Under the pieces are notes generated by a model that did not search any database, had not been told where the DNA came from, and saw nothing but the letters and a program-made list of their open reading frames with translations. A DNA stretch of 64,000 bases from Pseudomonas sp. SST3 (lineage in GTDB: Bacteria; Pseudomonadota; Gammaproteobacteria; Pseudomonadales; Pseudomonadaceae), in NCBI RefSeq assembly GCF_003325755.1, contig NZ_QORI02000004.1:124001-188000 (forward strand), given 5' to 3'. Shown here one piece after another: positions 37,042 through 46,301 of this stretch. The first letter of the stretch is position 1; every line of letters begins with the position of its first letter. A program made the position numbers and the translations under genes.

Positions 37042-37344
37042 CCAGACCTCTCGTGGGCAGGCGCGTTATAAAAGCGCCGCAATTCTCGCGCATATGGCGC
37101 CGACACCCAAGCCAGAGCGGCTTCACGAGGTAACGCCGGCATCTCATCGTCGCGCGAAATAAAGCGAAACCGGCAGACGACGCTTGTGGCGGCGCCGCCA
37201 GATTCCGCACGAGAAAGGATGAAACGAGCTCACCGCTTGTGGCCGTGCGCCTGTTGCAACGACGGATCGTCGCAAGCGGCGGTAGCATACGAACCCTAGC
37301 TTTCAGCCAGCTGTCGACAACCAAAGCATCTTGAGTCTGTCGCC
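37042..37344. other. Intergenic region between cytochrome b561 and the PhyH gene
   Basis: About 300 bp between two divergent genes. I see no gene, REP copy or obvious hairpin here. It should contain both promoters, but no convincing -35/-10 pair stands out. Confidence 0.5.
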
Positions 37345-38106
37345 ATGCCCCGAACCCGCCACATAGCCGAACAATTGCGCGCCATGCACGAGCAAGGCTT
37401 CGTGTTGCTGCACGGCGTATTGGCCCCTCGGCAGGTCGAAGCCGTACGCGCCGCCATCGATCGTCTCGAGCCGATCCATTGGGATTATCAAGGGCTGGTC
37501 GACGATCATTACAAGTGCGTGTTCAACCGTGATCCGTTCTGGCTGCCCTACCTTGACCTGCCGGGCGTCATCGAGCTTGCCGAAGCCTGCCTCGGCGACG
37601 ATTGCCACGTCATTGGCCAGACCGCCTGGCGCAGCCATCCGGGATTTGTCGGCGGCGAACTGCATGCCGATTATCTGGCCATGCAACTGCCGGAGCACTG
37701 GCTGGCTGAACCAGGCTTTAACGTGCCGATGCAGGTCTGCACGGCGCATATCTATCTCGACCGGATCGATGCCGACCTCTGCCCGACCCTGGTAATCCCC
37801 GGCAGCCACCGGGCCGGCCGCAAACCACGCCCAGGTGAGACCCATTGGCAGGACCGCGAACCCCAGCCGGTGCTCTGCGAAGCAGGTGACGTGCTGCTGT
37901 TTCGCAGTGACCTCTGGCACGCCGGCAGCCGTAATCGCACGGCCGACCGCAGCCGCTATTTGCTGCAGGTGCACTACGGCCGGCGCATGGTGGCGCAGAA
38001 GTTTTCGCCCTATCTGCAGTGGCGTTTCAACCCGGAGGTCGTTGAAGCCGCCACGCCAAGACAGCGCCGTCTGCTCGGTGAACATGAGGCGTCGGAATAC
38101 GACTGA
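37345..38106 (+). CDS. Phytanoyl-CoA dioxygenase (PhyH) family protein
   Basis: A 253-residue Fe(II)/2-oxoglutarate-dependent oxygenase by fold. The facial triad is visible as H107-x-D109 (GELHADYL) and H192 (DLWHAGSRN), with R204 (DRSRYLLQ) as the likely 2-oxoglutarate ligand. The substrate is unknown. The region 37042-37344 upstream holds no gene and presumably the promoters of this gene and the divergent cytochrome b561. Cyanase lies downstream, separated by a strong inverted repeat, so cotranscription is doubtful. Confidence 0.82.
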   Translation: MPRTRHIAEQLRAMHEQGFVLLHGVLAPRQVEAVRAAIDRLEPIHWDYQGLVDDHYKCVFNRDPFWLPYLDLPGVIELAEACLGDDCHVIGQTAWRSHPGFVGGELHADYLAMQLPEHWLAEPGFNVPMQVCTAHIYLDRIDADLCPTLVIPGSHRAGRKPRPGETHWQDREPQPVLCEAGDVLLFRSDLWHAGSRNRTADRSRYLLQVHYGRRMVAQKFSPYLQWRFNPEVVEAATPRQRRLLGEHEASEYD

Positions 38107-38162
38107 GCAGTAATCGCCCGGCTGGCTCCCGCTCGGTGGGCTCGCCGCTCAGCCCTCGTAAA

Positions 38163-38215
38163 ACCGCTTCGCCCCCCTCCCGCCTACTAACCTGGGCGGG
38201 GTCGAGCGAAGCGGT
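38163..38215. repeat. Large inverted repeat between the PhyH and cyanase genes
   Basis: ACCGCTTCGC (38163-38172) pairs perfectly with GCGAAGCGGT (38206-38215); inside, CCCGCC pairs with GGGCGG around a short loop, forming an extended stem. There is no T-run, so it is not a standard intrinsic terminator. It could be a processed hairpin, a REP-like mobile repeat or a regulatory structure in the cynS leader. Confidence 0.6.
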
Positions 38216-38333
38216 AGGCACCGACAACCCGGCCAGCAGCTCTTCGTTAGGTCGACTGGCACATCCTCTGCATCGAAGTGAGCAACCAGCCGTACCACAC
38301 GGCTCGCCCACTCAAATCGAAGAGGATCCCGCT

Positions 38334-38786
38334 ATGATTTCCTGCCGTAGCCAAGTGACCCAGATGATCGTCTCCGCCAAGGTGCGCAAGAACCTGAAAT
38401 GGACGCAGATAGCCGAATCCATTGGCATGTCCAAGGAGTGGACCACCGCTGGCTGTCTCGGTCAAATGGCCTTCGACAAGGCCCAAGCGGAAACCCTCGG
38501 CAAGCTATTTGAACTGCCGGATGAAGCGATCGCCTGGCTGCAGATCGTGCCCTATAAAGGGTCACTGCCGACGTCGGTGCCCACCGCCGACCCGCTGATT
38601 TACCGCTGGTATGAGATGGACAACGTCTACGGCAGCACCATCAAAGAGTTGATCCACGAAGAGTTCGGCGACGGCATCATGAGCGCCATCGATTTCTCCA
38701 TGGACATCCAGCGCCAGCCGGATCCGAAAGGTGATCGGGTCAACGTGGTCTTGTCCGGCAAATTCCTGCCTTACAAGAGTTACTGA
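38334..38786 (+). CDS. cynS: Cyanate hydratase (cyanase)
   Basis: A 150-residue protein with an N-terminal helix-turn-helix-like domain and the C-terminal cyanase domain. The catalytic triad is in place with E. coli spacing: R91 and E94 in YRWYEM and S117 in GIMSAIDF. The decamer converts cyanate and bicarbonate to ammonia and carbon dioxide (via carbamate). AGAGGA precedes the start at 38334. No cynT carbonic anhydrase, cynX or cynR is next to it, so here cyanase stands alone. Confidence 0.95.
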   Translation: MISCRSQVTQMIVSAKVRKNLKWTQIAESIGMSKEWTTAGCLGQMAFDKAQAETLGKLFELPDEAIAWLQIVPYKGSLPTSVPTADPLIYRWYEMDNVYGSTIKELIHEEFGDGIMSAIDFSMDIQRQPDPKGDRVNVVLSGKFLPYKSY

Positions 38787-38967
38787 TCAGCGGATACGGA
38801 CTTCCCGTGCGCCAGACTCTCGACCCTGTTCCTTGGAAGAAATTCGCTGCTGGGCGTGGACCTGTTCGGCGTCTTGATCAATAACGGCGCGGTCGTCGAT
38901 GTTGCCTGTTGTCAGCGAGAACCTGAGGCGAAATCGACGCGCCCGTACCAGGCAACGGCGCATTGGC

Positions 38968-39612
38968 CTATAACGCGGGCTGCTCACTCAGTTGCAGCTG
39001 CGTCAGATAGGCGGCCAGTGACTCGATGTCGGCATCGGATAGCCTCGCGGCGATACCGACCATCACCGCACCGGCCCGGCTCGGGTCGTTGTTGCGAAAG
39101 CGGGTAAGCGCCTTGCGAATGTATTCGTCCGGCTGCCCCGCCAGACGCGGCATGGTTTCCATGCCTTGCGCACGGTCACCATGGCAGGCGGAACAGGTCC
39201 GCTGGAACAGCGCCGCGCCTTGCTTGATCAACGCCGCATCGCCGGCGGTCGCAGCGGGCCGGACCTGCTGCTGACTGAAGTAGACAGCAATGTTGACGCG
39301 GTCTTCGAGCGTCAGGTTCTTGGCCAGCTTCGACATCACGAAGTCGGTGCGCTCGCCCTGGGCGAACTTCTCGAAGGAATGGAATAGGTAGATCGGATTC
39401 TGCGAAGCCAGATTGGGGATATGCGAACGCTTGCTATTGCCGTCCTCGCCGTGACAGTAACCACAGAACAATGCGCGCTCCTGACCGGCTACATAGGCTT
39501 GCTCGCGCCGCTCGGCATCACCCATCAGATAGCTGAAGCGTTCCATTGCCTCTTCGCTGGCGAGAGCGAATGGCACAAGGCAACTGAGCAGAATAGGGAA
39601 AAATAGGCGCAT
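38968..39612 (-). CDS. Dihaem cytochrome c (c4-like)
   Basis: A 214-residue exported protein with signal peptide (MRLFFPILLSCLVPFALA) and two haem c motifs, CGYCH (about residue 50) and CSACH (about 141). Each has a distal methionine region (FVMSKLA and AVMVGIAARL). Two similar domains and length match the cytochrome c4 group, which passes electrons in the periplasm to terminal oxidases. The residues between signal and first haem (EEAMERFSYLMGDAERREQ) are longer than in classical c4. Downstream 38787-38967 shows no supported gene. Confidence 0.88.
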   Translation of the reverse strand: MRLFFPILLSCLVPFALASEEAMERFSYLMGDAERREQAYVAGQERALFCGYCHGEDGNSKRSHIPNLASQNPIYLFHSFEKFAQGERTDFVMSKLAKNLTLEDRVNIAVYFSQQQVRPAATAGDAALIKQGAALFQRTCSACHGDRAQGMETMPRLAGQPDEYIRKALTRFRNNDPSRAGAVMVGIAARLSDADIESLAAYLTQLQLSEQPAL

Positions 39613-39971
39613 GGCGTGTCCGGCTGTAGTTGAGATTGAAGCGCTCGAGCAGCCGGGACTATAAGGACAAAAACTGCAGTGACACTGGCACAGGTCAATA
39701 AAGACTCACACGGCAATGCCAGGCCGGACAGGACCGCGAGTCCGTACGCAATTTTTCTATCACACACTTTCGAATGGCCGGCGCGGCCTGGTTGTGCGCA
39801 GCCTGAACGCGCACAACGCATCAGCGGGCTAGACTGAAACAGAGAAAGCTGCGCGCTATTGCCACATTGACCCTGTGAAAAAAAACTGAAGGCAAGGCAT
39901 GACAGGCGCAACACAGCCGCTTCGTATTCGACTAAAGTAGCGGCCCTTTTTGCCAGCACGAGCCGCGCACA
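39613..39971. other. Intergenic region, no gene seen
   Basis: About 360 bp between the divergent cytochrome c and thioesterase genes. An open frame on the minus strand covers it but has no ribosome binding site or family character. No REP copy is present. The A/T-rich part around 39870-39895 and the stretch before 39972 probably hold the thioesterase promoter. Confidence 0.5.
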
Positions 39972-40454
39972 ATGCTAGATGGACACGCCGAACTGACCAT
40001 GACCGTACTGATGACTCCGGACAAGGCCAACTTTTCCGGCAACGTACATGGCGGCACGCTGCTGAAGTACCTCGACGAAGTCGCCTATGCCTGCGCCAGC
40101 CGTTACGCCGGGCAATACGTCGTCACTCTGTCGGTCGATCAGGTGAACTTCCGCCAGCCGATCCACGTGGGCGAGCTGGTGACATTCCTCGCCTCGGTCA
40201 ACTACACCGGCAACACCTCGATGGAAATCGGCATCAAAGTTGTCACCGAGGACATCCGCCAGAAGACCGTGCGCCATACCAACAGCTGCTTTTTTACCAT
40301 GGTGGCAGTCGGCGAAGATGGTCGCCCGGCGACGGTGCCCGTACTAAAACCCCAGACGCCCGACCAGAAGCGACGCTTCGCCCAGGCCCAGCATCGCCGG
40401 CAGATCCGCCGCGAACTGGAAGAACGCTATCGGGCCATCAAGGACGACTACTGA
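39972..40454 (+). CDS. Acyl-CoA thioesterase, hotdog fold (YciA/BACH-like)
   Basis: A 160-residue protein with the hotdog helix signature NVHGGTLLKYLDEVAYACA, including the conserved aspartate, and the strand VVTLSVDQVNF. It hydrolyses acyl-CoA esters; chain-length preference is unknown. The C-terminus is highly charged (AQHRRQIRRELEERYRAIKDDY region). Monocistronic in appearance. Confidence 0.9.
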   Translation: MLDGHAELTMTVLMTPDKANFSGNVHGGTLLKYLDEVAYACASRYAGQYVVTLSVDQVNFRQPIHVGELVTFLASVNYTGNTSMEIGIKVVTEDIRQKTVRHTNSCFFTMVAVGEDGRPATVPVLKPQTPDQKRRFAQAQHRRQIRRELEERYRAIKDDY

Positions 40455-40624
40455 TCCCTGCCTCATTCAGCGGCGCCTGCCTTCATGACGATTCCTCGGG
40501 CATCTGGTTTCGATGCCCGCATGAATCAGCAGTGACGGCCATTCAGGTTGCAGGGCCGCGCATATGAAACGGCGGTAGCTATCAGCCTCCGCAAGTCTAG
40601 CCATATGTGCGCCTGCTCGCCGCG

Positions 40625-40653
40625 TTCGTACCGATCGAATAAAACCCTATACA
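40625..40653 (+). promoter_or_regulatory. Candidate sigma-70 promoter of yjdM
   Basis: TTCGTA at 40625-40630 and TATACA at 40648-40653 are separated by 17 bp, about 35 bp before the GTG start of the PhnA/YjdM gene. The -10 is good, the -35 matches only partly. Confidence 0.4.
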
Positions 40654-40688
40654 ATCCGCGGTTTTTCTCCCACAACCGAGGATCTGCC

Positions 40689-41030
40689 GTGAGCGCTCTG
40701 CCGCACTGCCCCCAATGCAACTCCGAATACACCTACGAGGACGGCCAGATGCTGGTCTGCCCGGAGTGCGCCCACGAGTGGTCCGCCAACGCGGCCGAAG
40801 CCTCCGGGGATGACGAAAAGATCATCAAGGATTCGGTCGGCAACACCTTGCAGGACGGCGACACGATCACCGTGATCAAAGACCTGAAGGTCAAAGGCTC
40901 TTCGCTGGTGGTGAAAGTCGGCACGAAGGTCAAGAGCATCCGCCTGGTCGATGGCGATCATGACATCGACTGCAAGATCGATGGGATCGGCGCGATGAAG
41001 CTGAAGTCGGAATTTGTTAGAAAGGCTTAA
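40689..41030 (+). CDS. yjdM: PhnA/YjdM family zinc-ribbon protein
   Basis: A 113-residue protein with an N-terminal zinc ribbon (CPQCNSEY, then CPECAHEW) and a C-terminal SH3-like PhnA domain ([25 protein letters not shown]). The start is GTG at 40689 with GAGGA six bases upstream; upstream in-frame sequence lacks family similarity. Despite the historical name, the family is not part of the C-P lyase pathway, and here it is about 26 kb from the phn operon. Function is unknown. Confidence 0.9.
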   Translation: MSALPHCPQCNSEYTYEDGQMLVCPECAHEWSANAAEASGDDEKIIKDSVGNTLQDGDTITVIKDLKVKGSSLVVKVGTKVKSIRLVDGDHDIDCKIDGIGAMKLKSEFVRKA

Positions 41031-41085
41031 TTGCGAATCGCCTGGTTCAGCGTAGTCGCGATAGCCGCGAGATCGTTGCTGTCTT

Positions 41086-41146
41086 GTAGGAGCAAGCTTG
41101 CTCGCGAATTGGCCATAAAAAGCATCGCCAGCAAGCTGGTTCCTAC
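41086..41146. repeat. Inverted pair of REP sequences
   Basis: GTAGGAGCAAGCTTGCTCGCGAA at 41086-41108 and, inverted, TCGCCAGCAAGCTGGTTCCTAC at 41125-41146. The two are 16 bp apart, forming a BIME-like unit downstream of yjdM and downstream of the convergent speA. Confidence 0.85.
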
Positions 41147-41159
41147 AAAAAGCGGGACC

Positions 41160-41190
41160 GTTCGTCCGCATACTGAGCGTGCGGACGAAC
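41160..41190 (-). terminator. Hairpin downstream of speA, possible terminator
   Basis: GTTCGTCCGCA (41160-41170) pairs perfectly with TGCGGACGAAC (41180-41190), loop 9 bases. On the minus strand it begins 20 bp after the speA stop and is followed after about 8 bases by CTTTTTG. The distance to the T-run is larger than in a classical terminator. Confidence 0.5.
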
Positions 41191-41209
41191 ATCACCTTCT
41201 AGCCCACCC

Positions 41210-43123
41210 TCAAGGTGTCAGATACGAAGACCGCGTCAGGCCCAGACGCAGCGCGTCGATATACTGAGTACGCTCCTTGGCGCTGAGCCGGGCACTGGAC
41301 ACCTTGTCGCGGTAATAGGTCATCAGCTCCTCCGGCGACAGGTGTACGTAACGCAACATGTCCTCAATGGTGTCGTGGGTCTCGATGCCAGCATGATAGA
41401 AGCTGCCATCCTCGCGCTGATAGACGTTCACCGAGTCGGTATCGCCGAACAGGTTGTGCATGTCGCCAAGGATCTCCTGGTAGGCACCAACCAGGAACAC
41501 GCCCAGGAAATATTCCTCGCCCGCCTGGATTTCGTGCACCGGCATGCTGTTTTCAATGCTCTGCTCGTCGACGTAGTGTTTGATCTTGCCATCGGAGTCG
41601 CAGGTCAGATCCTGCAGCACGGCGCGGCGCACCGGCTCTTCGGTCAGCCGCTGCAAGGGCACGATCGGCAGGATCTGGTCGATCGCCCAGGTGTCCGGAA
41701 GGCTCTGGAAGACAGAGAAATTGCAGATGTACTTGTCCGCCAGCTTATCGTTGAGCTCGTCGAGCACGGCGCGGTGCGAGCGCTGGCGCGCCTTGAGCTG
41801 GTTGTACAGCCGACGGCAGATAGCGAAGTAACTTTGTTCGGCCAGCGCCTTCTGCGCCAGGGATAGCTTGCCCGACGCGTACTGCGCGGCGGCCTCGCTC
41901 ATGTAATGGGTCGCCCGCCAGTACGTCTCAGTGACCATCTCCGGATCGGTCGGCCCGAGCAGATCGGCCAGGGCCTGGACGATTTCGGGCAGCTCGTCAT
42001 AATTTTCGATCGTCGGTGCCTCGTCATTGTGACGCTCGAAATCGGTGACCTGCATCACCAGTACCGCATGATGTGCGGTCATGGCCCGACCGCTCTCGGA
42101 GAAAATATGCGGGTGAGGCAGCTCCTGCCGATCACAGAACTCCTTGAGCATGCCAACCACGGTGCCGGCGTATTCGTCGATGTCGTAGTTGATCGAGCTG
42201 GCGTTGCGCGAGTGCGTGCCGTCGTAGTCGACCCCAAGTCCGCCACCCACGTCGATGTGATCGACTGGCAACCCGAGCGCGCGCAGCTCGGCGTAGTAAC
42301 GGATGGCTTCGCGAAAGCCTTCGCGGTAGTCGGCGAGGTTGGCAATCTGCGAGCCCATGTGAAAGTGCAGCAAGCGCACGCCCTGGTCGACCCCGGCCGC
42401 GCGGAAGCGATCGATAACGGTAAGGAGCTGGGCTGCGGACAGGCCGAACTTGGACTTCTCTCCGCCAGTGTCGGCCCACTTGCTCGACGCCAGCGAGGAC
42501 AACCGCACCCTCAACCCGACCTGCGGAACAATCTTCAGCTCTGCCGCCTCTTCGATCACCAGCCCCACTTCGGACATTTTCTCGATGACGATGAAGACAT
42601 TGTGGCCGAGCTTCTGCCCCATCAGCGCCAGGCGAATGAATTCGCGGTCCTTGTAGCCGTTGCAGACAATGGTGCCGCCCTTCGGCGCCAATGCCAGCAC
42701 CGCCATCAGCTCCGGCTTGGAGCCGGCCTCCAGGCCGATGGCGACGTTCTGCGTAGCGATGATGTTCTCCACCACCGCTTCCTGCTGATTGACCTTGATC
42801 GGGTACAGGGCGGTGTACTGGCTCTGGTATTCGAGGCGCTCAATGTTAGCGTCGAAGGCGCCGGTCAGCCGACGCACCCGGTCCTGCAGGATGCCCGGGA
42901 ACCGCACCAGCAGAGGCAAAGTGAGCCCGGCGTCGCGCAATTGCTCGATCAGCCCGGTGAATTCGACTGACTCGCCAGCGGGCCCTTGGGGACGCACTTC
43001 GACATGGCCATCGTCATTGATCGAAAAATAACCGGCGCCCCAGTGGCGAATGCCGTAAACGCTCCGGCTGTCCGCTGCGGTCCATTGGCTGCCGTCGTCT
43101 TTACGTGTGCGTCGAACAGGCAT
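41210..43123 (-). CDS. speA: Biosynthetic arginine decarboxylase SpeA
   Basis: A 637-residue PLP enzyme of the alanine-racemase fold type. PLP lysine is in YPIKVNQQ, the phosphate-binding glycine loop is [11 protein letters not shown], and the family segment [13 protein letters not shown] is present. It converts arginine to agmatine, the first step to putrescine. AGGAGG sits five bases before the ATG, an excellent ribosome binding site. Length is near E. coli SpeA (658). It is 112 bp downstream of the SUI1-family gene on the same strand. Confidence 0.95.
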   Translation of the reverse strand: MPVRRTRKDDGSQWTAADSRSVYGIRHWGAGYFSINDDGHVEVRPQGPAGESVEFTGLIEQLRDAGLTLPLLVRFPGILQDRVRRLTGAFDANIERLEYQSQYTALYPIKVNQQEAVVENIIATQNVAIGLEAGSKPELMAVLALAPKGGTIVCNGYKDREFIRLALMGQKLGHNVFIVIEKMSEVGLVIEEAAELKIVPQVGLRVRLSSLASSKWADTGGEKSKFGLSAAQLLTVIDRFRAAGVDQGVRLLHFHMGSQIANLADYREGFREAIRYYAELRALGLPVDHIDVGGGLGVDYDGTHSRNASSINYDIDEYAGTVVGMLKEFCDRQELPHPHIFSESGRAMTAHHAVLVMQVTDFERHNDEAPTIENYDELPEIVQALADLLGPTDPEMVTETYWRATHYMSEAAAQYASGKLSLAQKALAEQSYFAICRRLYNQLKARQRSHRAVLDELNDKLADKYICNFSVFQSLPDTWAIDQILPIVPLQRLTEEPVRRAVLQDLTCDSDGKIKHYVDEQSIENSMPVHEIQAGEEYFLGVFLVGAYQEILGDMHNLFGDTDSVNVYQREDGSFYHAGIETHDTIEDMLRYVHLSPEELMTYYRDKVSSARLSAKERTQYIDALRLGLTRSSYLTP

Positions 43124-43235
43124 TCAAGCCTCCTGAAAAATTGGGTAGAGGTCTGCCGAGCGTAGAACACGGCAGAAGGCTATCTCGATTGGACAGCCGG
43201 TACGCAAGAAAGCGCAGATCAGATACGTAACGGGC

Positions 43236-43607
43236 TCAACCGCCAGATTTTTTCGCCTTGAATCCACGCTTGATCAGCTCGTCGAGCAGCAGCTGAACAT
43301 GATCGCCCTGAATCTCGATAATGCCGTCCTTGAGCGCGCCGCCGGTGCCACAACGACGCTTGAGCCCGCTGGCAAGCTCCTTGAGCTCAGCTTCGGCCAG
43401 CGGTACGCCGGTTATGGTCGTCACAGTCTTGCCACCGCGCCCCTTGCTCTCCCGACGGACCCGAGCGATGCCGTCGCCTTCCGCAATAGCCGACTGTTTG
43501 CAAACACAGCCATCCAGTGGCTGGCTGCAATCGGGGCAGTGCCGTCCCGCATCCGTGGAGAACACCAGCCCGCCAAGGCCTGAAAAGGAAGTGGTTTTCT
43601 TGGCCAC
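43236..43607 (-). CDS. yciH: SUI1/eIF1-family translation factor (YciH-like)
   Basis: A 123-residue protein with a cysteine-rich N-terminus (CPDCSQPLDGCVC) and a C-terminal SUI1 domain (RESKGRGGKTVTTITGVP, CGTGGALKDGIIEIQGDH). The probable start is GTG at 43607 (VAKKTTSFSGLG) with AGAGG in front; the frame is open further upstream but without similarity. Family members influence start-codon selection fidelity in vitro; the cellular role is unclear. It sits upstream of speA in other pseudomonads also. Confidence 0.88.
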   Translation of the reverse strand: MAKKTTSFSGLGGLVFSTDAGRHCPDCSQPLDGCVCKQSAIAEGDGIARVRRESKGRGGKTVTTITGVPLAEAELKELASGLKRRCGTGGALKDGIIEIQGDHVQLLLDELIKRGFKAKKSGG

Positions 43608-43992
43608 ACGAACCTCTTGAGCGAAGAAATCGGCGCGGGCAAAATCCAGCGCGTTAAAGCTGCGCAATTTAACAGCAAAATCCGCGCACCCGAAGCGGTG
43701 CACACGTCATTGCTGCAGGCTTCTAGCAAAGCTCCGCCCCGAGACGAACCCCGAGCGAGCAGCACACACGCAGGATCCCTTCGGCTGCGATCTACGGCGA
43801 TCGCCAACTCATCCACCCTTCAGGCGCTGCGCTGGACCCGGTAGAAGCGGAACGCTTCGCCGAAAGCGCCTTCTACAAAGCAAGGCCTGCACACCATCCG
43901 GGTGGGCGTTCCGACCGGCGAACACGCGAACTCATCGACATAGGAGCGCTGCGTTCAGGACGGGCAAGGCCGGCCACCCCCTTCGATTTGGC
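43608..43992. other. Intergenic region with a REP-like inverted repeat
   Basis: No gene is supported in these 385 bp. At about 43841-43876 GTAGAAGCGG and CGCCTTCTAC form an imperfect palindrome that does not belong to the GAGCTTGCTC-type REPs. The stretch 43720-43810 is C/G-rich, without hairpins that stand out. The divergent promoter of yciH must lie at the left end. Confidence 0.5.
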
Positions 43993-45087
43993 TCAGAGCC
44001 GTCCGGCAGGCGCGTACGGTTCAGGGTCGATGCAGGGCGCGTTGCCGGTCATCAGATCGGCCAGTAGCTGGCATGAGGCAGGCGCGAGCACCAGACCGTT
44101 GCGGAAATGCCCGCAATTGAGCCAGAGCCCATCATGGCCGGGTACCGGGCCGATATATGGAATGCCCTCAGGCGATGCGGGCCGCAGTCCTGCCCAGTGT
44201 TTGATCACTTCGGCGTCAGCCAGAGCCGGCAGCAGTTTGATCGCCGTCGCTCTGAGGCTTTCGAATGCATCCTCGGTAGGCGTCTTGTCGAAACCGACAT
44301 CTTCCAGCGTACTGCCCACGAGAACATGGCCATCACGCCGTGGGATCGCATATCGCCGCTTGGCCAGCACCATGCTCGGCAGGAAATCTTCGGCGCACTT
44401 GAAGAGAATCATTTGGCCCTTCATGGGCTTCACCGGCAGTTCGACTCCGAGCGTGGCCAGCAAGTTACCGCTCCAGGCGCCCGCGGCGACGACAACCCGC
44501 TCGGCCCGCATCTCGCCCTTTGCCGTCTGCACACCGACAACCCGCCACCCATCACGAACGAAGCCGGCTACGGGGCAATGCTCGATGATCCGGACGTTAG
44601 GCAGCTTGATCAACGCTGCACGCAACGCCTGCAGCAAACGAGGGTTGCGCACGTTGGCCACCCCCGGCATAAATACCGCGCGGGAAAAACCTTCACCGAG
44701 GGGCGGCACAGCGGCATGCACCTCTTCGATCCCCACTCGGTGCAACGGTCGACCTTCACGCTCGGCCCAGGTCAGCGCCTCGTCTTCATCATCCAGATCC
44801 AGCCAGTAGAGTCCCGTCTCGTAAACCTCCGGATCAATATCGGTCTGCTCTCGCAAGCGCTCCCCCAACCGCGGATAGAAATCCTGCGACCAATGCGCCA
44901 ATGCCGTAACCGCCGGACTGTAACGCCACGGGTACAACGGCGAAACGATTCCGCCACCGGCCCAGGAGGCTTCGGTGCCCGTTTCACCTGATTCGAGCAG
45001 GACCACATTCCGCCCCGCATTCGCCAGCAAATAGGCGGAAAGCAGGCCAATTACTCCGCCGCCCACAACTATTGATACCTCAACCAC
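43993..45087 (-). CDS. thiO: Glycine oxidase ThiO
   Basis: A 364-residue D-amino-acid-oxidase-family flavoprotein. The N-terminus carries the dinucleotide-binding VVGGGVIGLLSAYLL; then GGGIVSPLYPWRY, and near the C-terminus HWAGLRPASPEGIPYIGPVPG. It makes the imine of glyoxylate used for the thiazole of thiamine. GTG at 45087 has GGAG at six-base spacing and gives the family length; ATGs at 45123 and 45141 would add a soluble leader before the FAD fold. It is divergent from the minor pilin operon, with 114 bp between. Confidence 0.88.
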   Translation of the reverse strand: MVEVSIVVGGGVIGLLSAYLLANAGRNVVLLESGETGTEASWAGGGIVSPLYPWRYSPAVTALAHWSQDFYPRLGERLREQTDIDPEVYETGLYWLDLDDEDEALTWAEREGRPLHRVGIEEVHAAVPPLGEGFSRAVFMPGVANVRNPRLLQALRAALIKLPNVRIIEHCPVAGFVRDGWRVVGVQTAKGEMRAERVVVAAGAWSGNLLATLGVELPVKPMKGQMILFKCAEDFLPSMVLAKRRYAIPRRDGHVLVGSTLEDVGFDKTPTEDAFESLRATAIKLLPALADAEVIKHWAGLRPASPEGIPYIGPVPGHDGLWLNCGHFRNGLVLAPASCQLLADLMTGNAPCIDPEPYAPAGRL

Positions 45088-45201
45088 GCTTATCTCCAAA
45101 CGGTCAGCAGAATTAACATCCATACCTTGACTTTGACTCACACGACGTTAAAAGGAGGGCGGTCTGGAAGACCGAATCATACGTGCAAAGGGAAGCGCAC
45201 C

Positions 45202-45723
45202 ATGAACCGCACCTGTTCAAGAGCATTCACGCTCATCGAACTACTCGTCACAATTGCAGCACTCGGCATCCTGCTAGGCATCGCCGCGCCAAGCTTCAGT
45301 TCGTTAATCGAGCGCAATCAGCAAACAACCACAATCCACGATCTGCTCACTGCACTTAGTCACGCCCGCGGCCTGGCTATCAATCGCCGCGAGCTTGTCA
45401 GCCTTTGTTCCGGCATCGATAGCTGCGAGTCTTCAGCCAACTGGGAGAAGACCATCTTCATATTCAGCGACCCGAACCGAAACGGGCAATTCGATGCAGG
45501 CGAGCAAATCCATCGCATCGTGGCGCTACCGGATCGCTATCGCTGGAATTGGCGCAACTTTCGTAGCAAGGCATTCATGTCGTTCAAGGCTAACGGTACG
45601 ACCGATAGCCTGAACGGTACCTACACCCTTTGCAGCGGTAGCGAAGCCATACAACAACTTGCGATCAACATCACAGGGCGTTTGCGAACTCGATCACCAA
45701 AGGACAACAGCGCCTGTAGCTAA
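45202..45723 (+). CDS. fimT: Type IV minor pilin-like protein FimT, alanine at the cleavage site
   Basis: A 173-residue prepilin-like protein. The leader MNRTCSRA is followed by FTLIELLVTIAALGILLGIA, so residue -1 is Ala where nearly all type IV prepilins have Gly. The pilus-characteristic Glu5 is present. The C-terminal domain has cysteine pairs (LCSGIDSC, TLCSGS). AAGGGA precedes the start at 45202. The first of seven pilus genes; in P. aeruginosa fimT occupies this position and contributes to DNA binding in related species. Ala at -1 is tolerated by PilD in mutants but processing may be slower. Confidence 0.82.
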   Translation: MNRTCSRAFTLIELLVTIAALGILLGIAAPSFSSLIERNQQTTTIHDLLTALSHARGLAINRRELVSLCSGIDSCESSANWEKTIFIFSDPNRNGQFDAGEQIHRIVALPDRYRWNWRNFRSKAFMSFKANGTTDSLNGTYTLCSGSEAIQQLAINITGRLRTRSPKDNSACS

Positions 45724-45824
45724 CGAACCGTATACCCCCTGAAAGCGACCGAATATCCCCTTAGCGTTCGTAGCCCAACGTTAAGCTGGGATGATTCATT
45801 AGTCGAAACGCCAGAAGAACACCC

Positions 45825-46301
45825 ATGCATATTACCCGTGGCTTCACCCTGATTGAGTTAATGGTGACTATCGCCGTGCTGGCAATAGCCATTGCTATCG
45901 CCGTTCCGTCCTTTACATCGGTCATTCAAAGCAATCGCACCACATCACTGAATCAGGAAATGCTGGGTACCATTCAACTCGCCCGCTCCGAAGCTGTGAA
46001 ACGCCGCAAGGACGTGATCATCTGCAGAACGGAAAATCAGAGCGTGTGCGCCAATGGTACGAACTGGGCGGCTGGTTGGCTCGTCAGGGAGGTAGGCGGC
46101 GACGTAGTTAAGGTCTGGGACCCTGTAGCAGGAATGGCCTTAACCGGGCCGAATACCGGGGTTGTGTTCCATAGCAGCGGGATGGCCGAAGCGGTTGCCA
46201 GCTTCACCGCAACCACATCCAGCTGCACTAGCGGAAGCAAGTACACGATCGACGTTTCCTTGACCGGGAGCGCGACCACCAACAAGACAGGATGTCCATG
46301 A
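45825..46301 (+). CDS. fimU: Type IV minor pilin FimU
   Basis: A 158-residue prepilin: leader MHITRG, mature FTLIELMVTIAVLAIAIAIA with Glu5, and a GspH/FimT-type globular domain with cysteines VCANGT and the C-terminal CTSG/GCP. FimU is a core minor pilin that primes pilus assembly at the tip with PilV, W and X. It is separated from fimT by about 100 bp and overlaps pilV as ATGA. Confidence 0.87.
   Translation: MHITRGFTLIELMVTIAVLAIAIAIAVPSFTSVIQSNRTTSLNQEMLGTIQLARSEAVKRRKDVIICRTENQSVCANGTNWAAGWLVREVGGDVVKVWDPVAGMALTGPNTGVVFHSSGMAEAVASFTATTSSCTSGSKYTIDVSLTGSATTNKTGCP

Noticed and set aside
38787..38987. 66-codon minus-strand frame after cynS
   Set aside because: Arg-rich, no ribosome binding site, overlaps the end of the cytochrome c gene.
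39525..39959. Minus-strand frame of 144 codons before the thioesterase gene
   Set aside because: It is the cytochrome c promoter region read in another frame; no start signal and no protein-like composition.
40689..41030. PhnA as a member of the phosphonate pathway
   Set aside because: The family name is historical; the zinc-ribbon protein is not phosphonoacetate hydrolase nor part of C-P lyase, and it is far from the operon.
41906..42970. Plus-strand frame of 354 codons
   Set aside because: Lies wholly opposite speA, with no family features or ribosome binding site.
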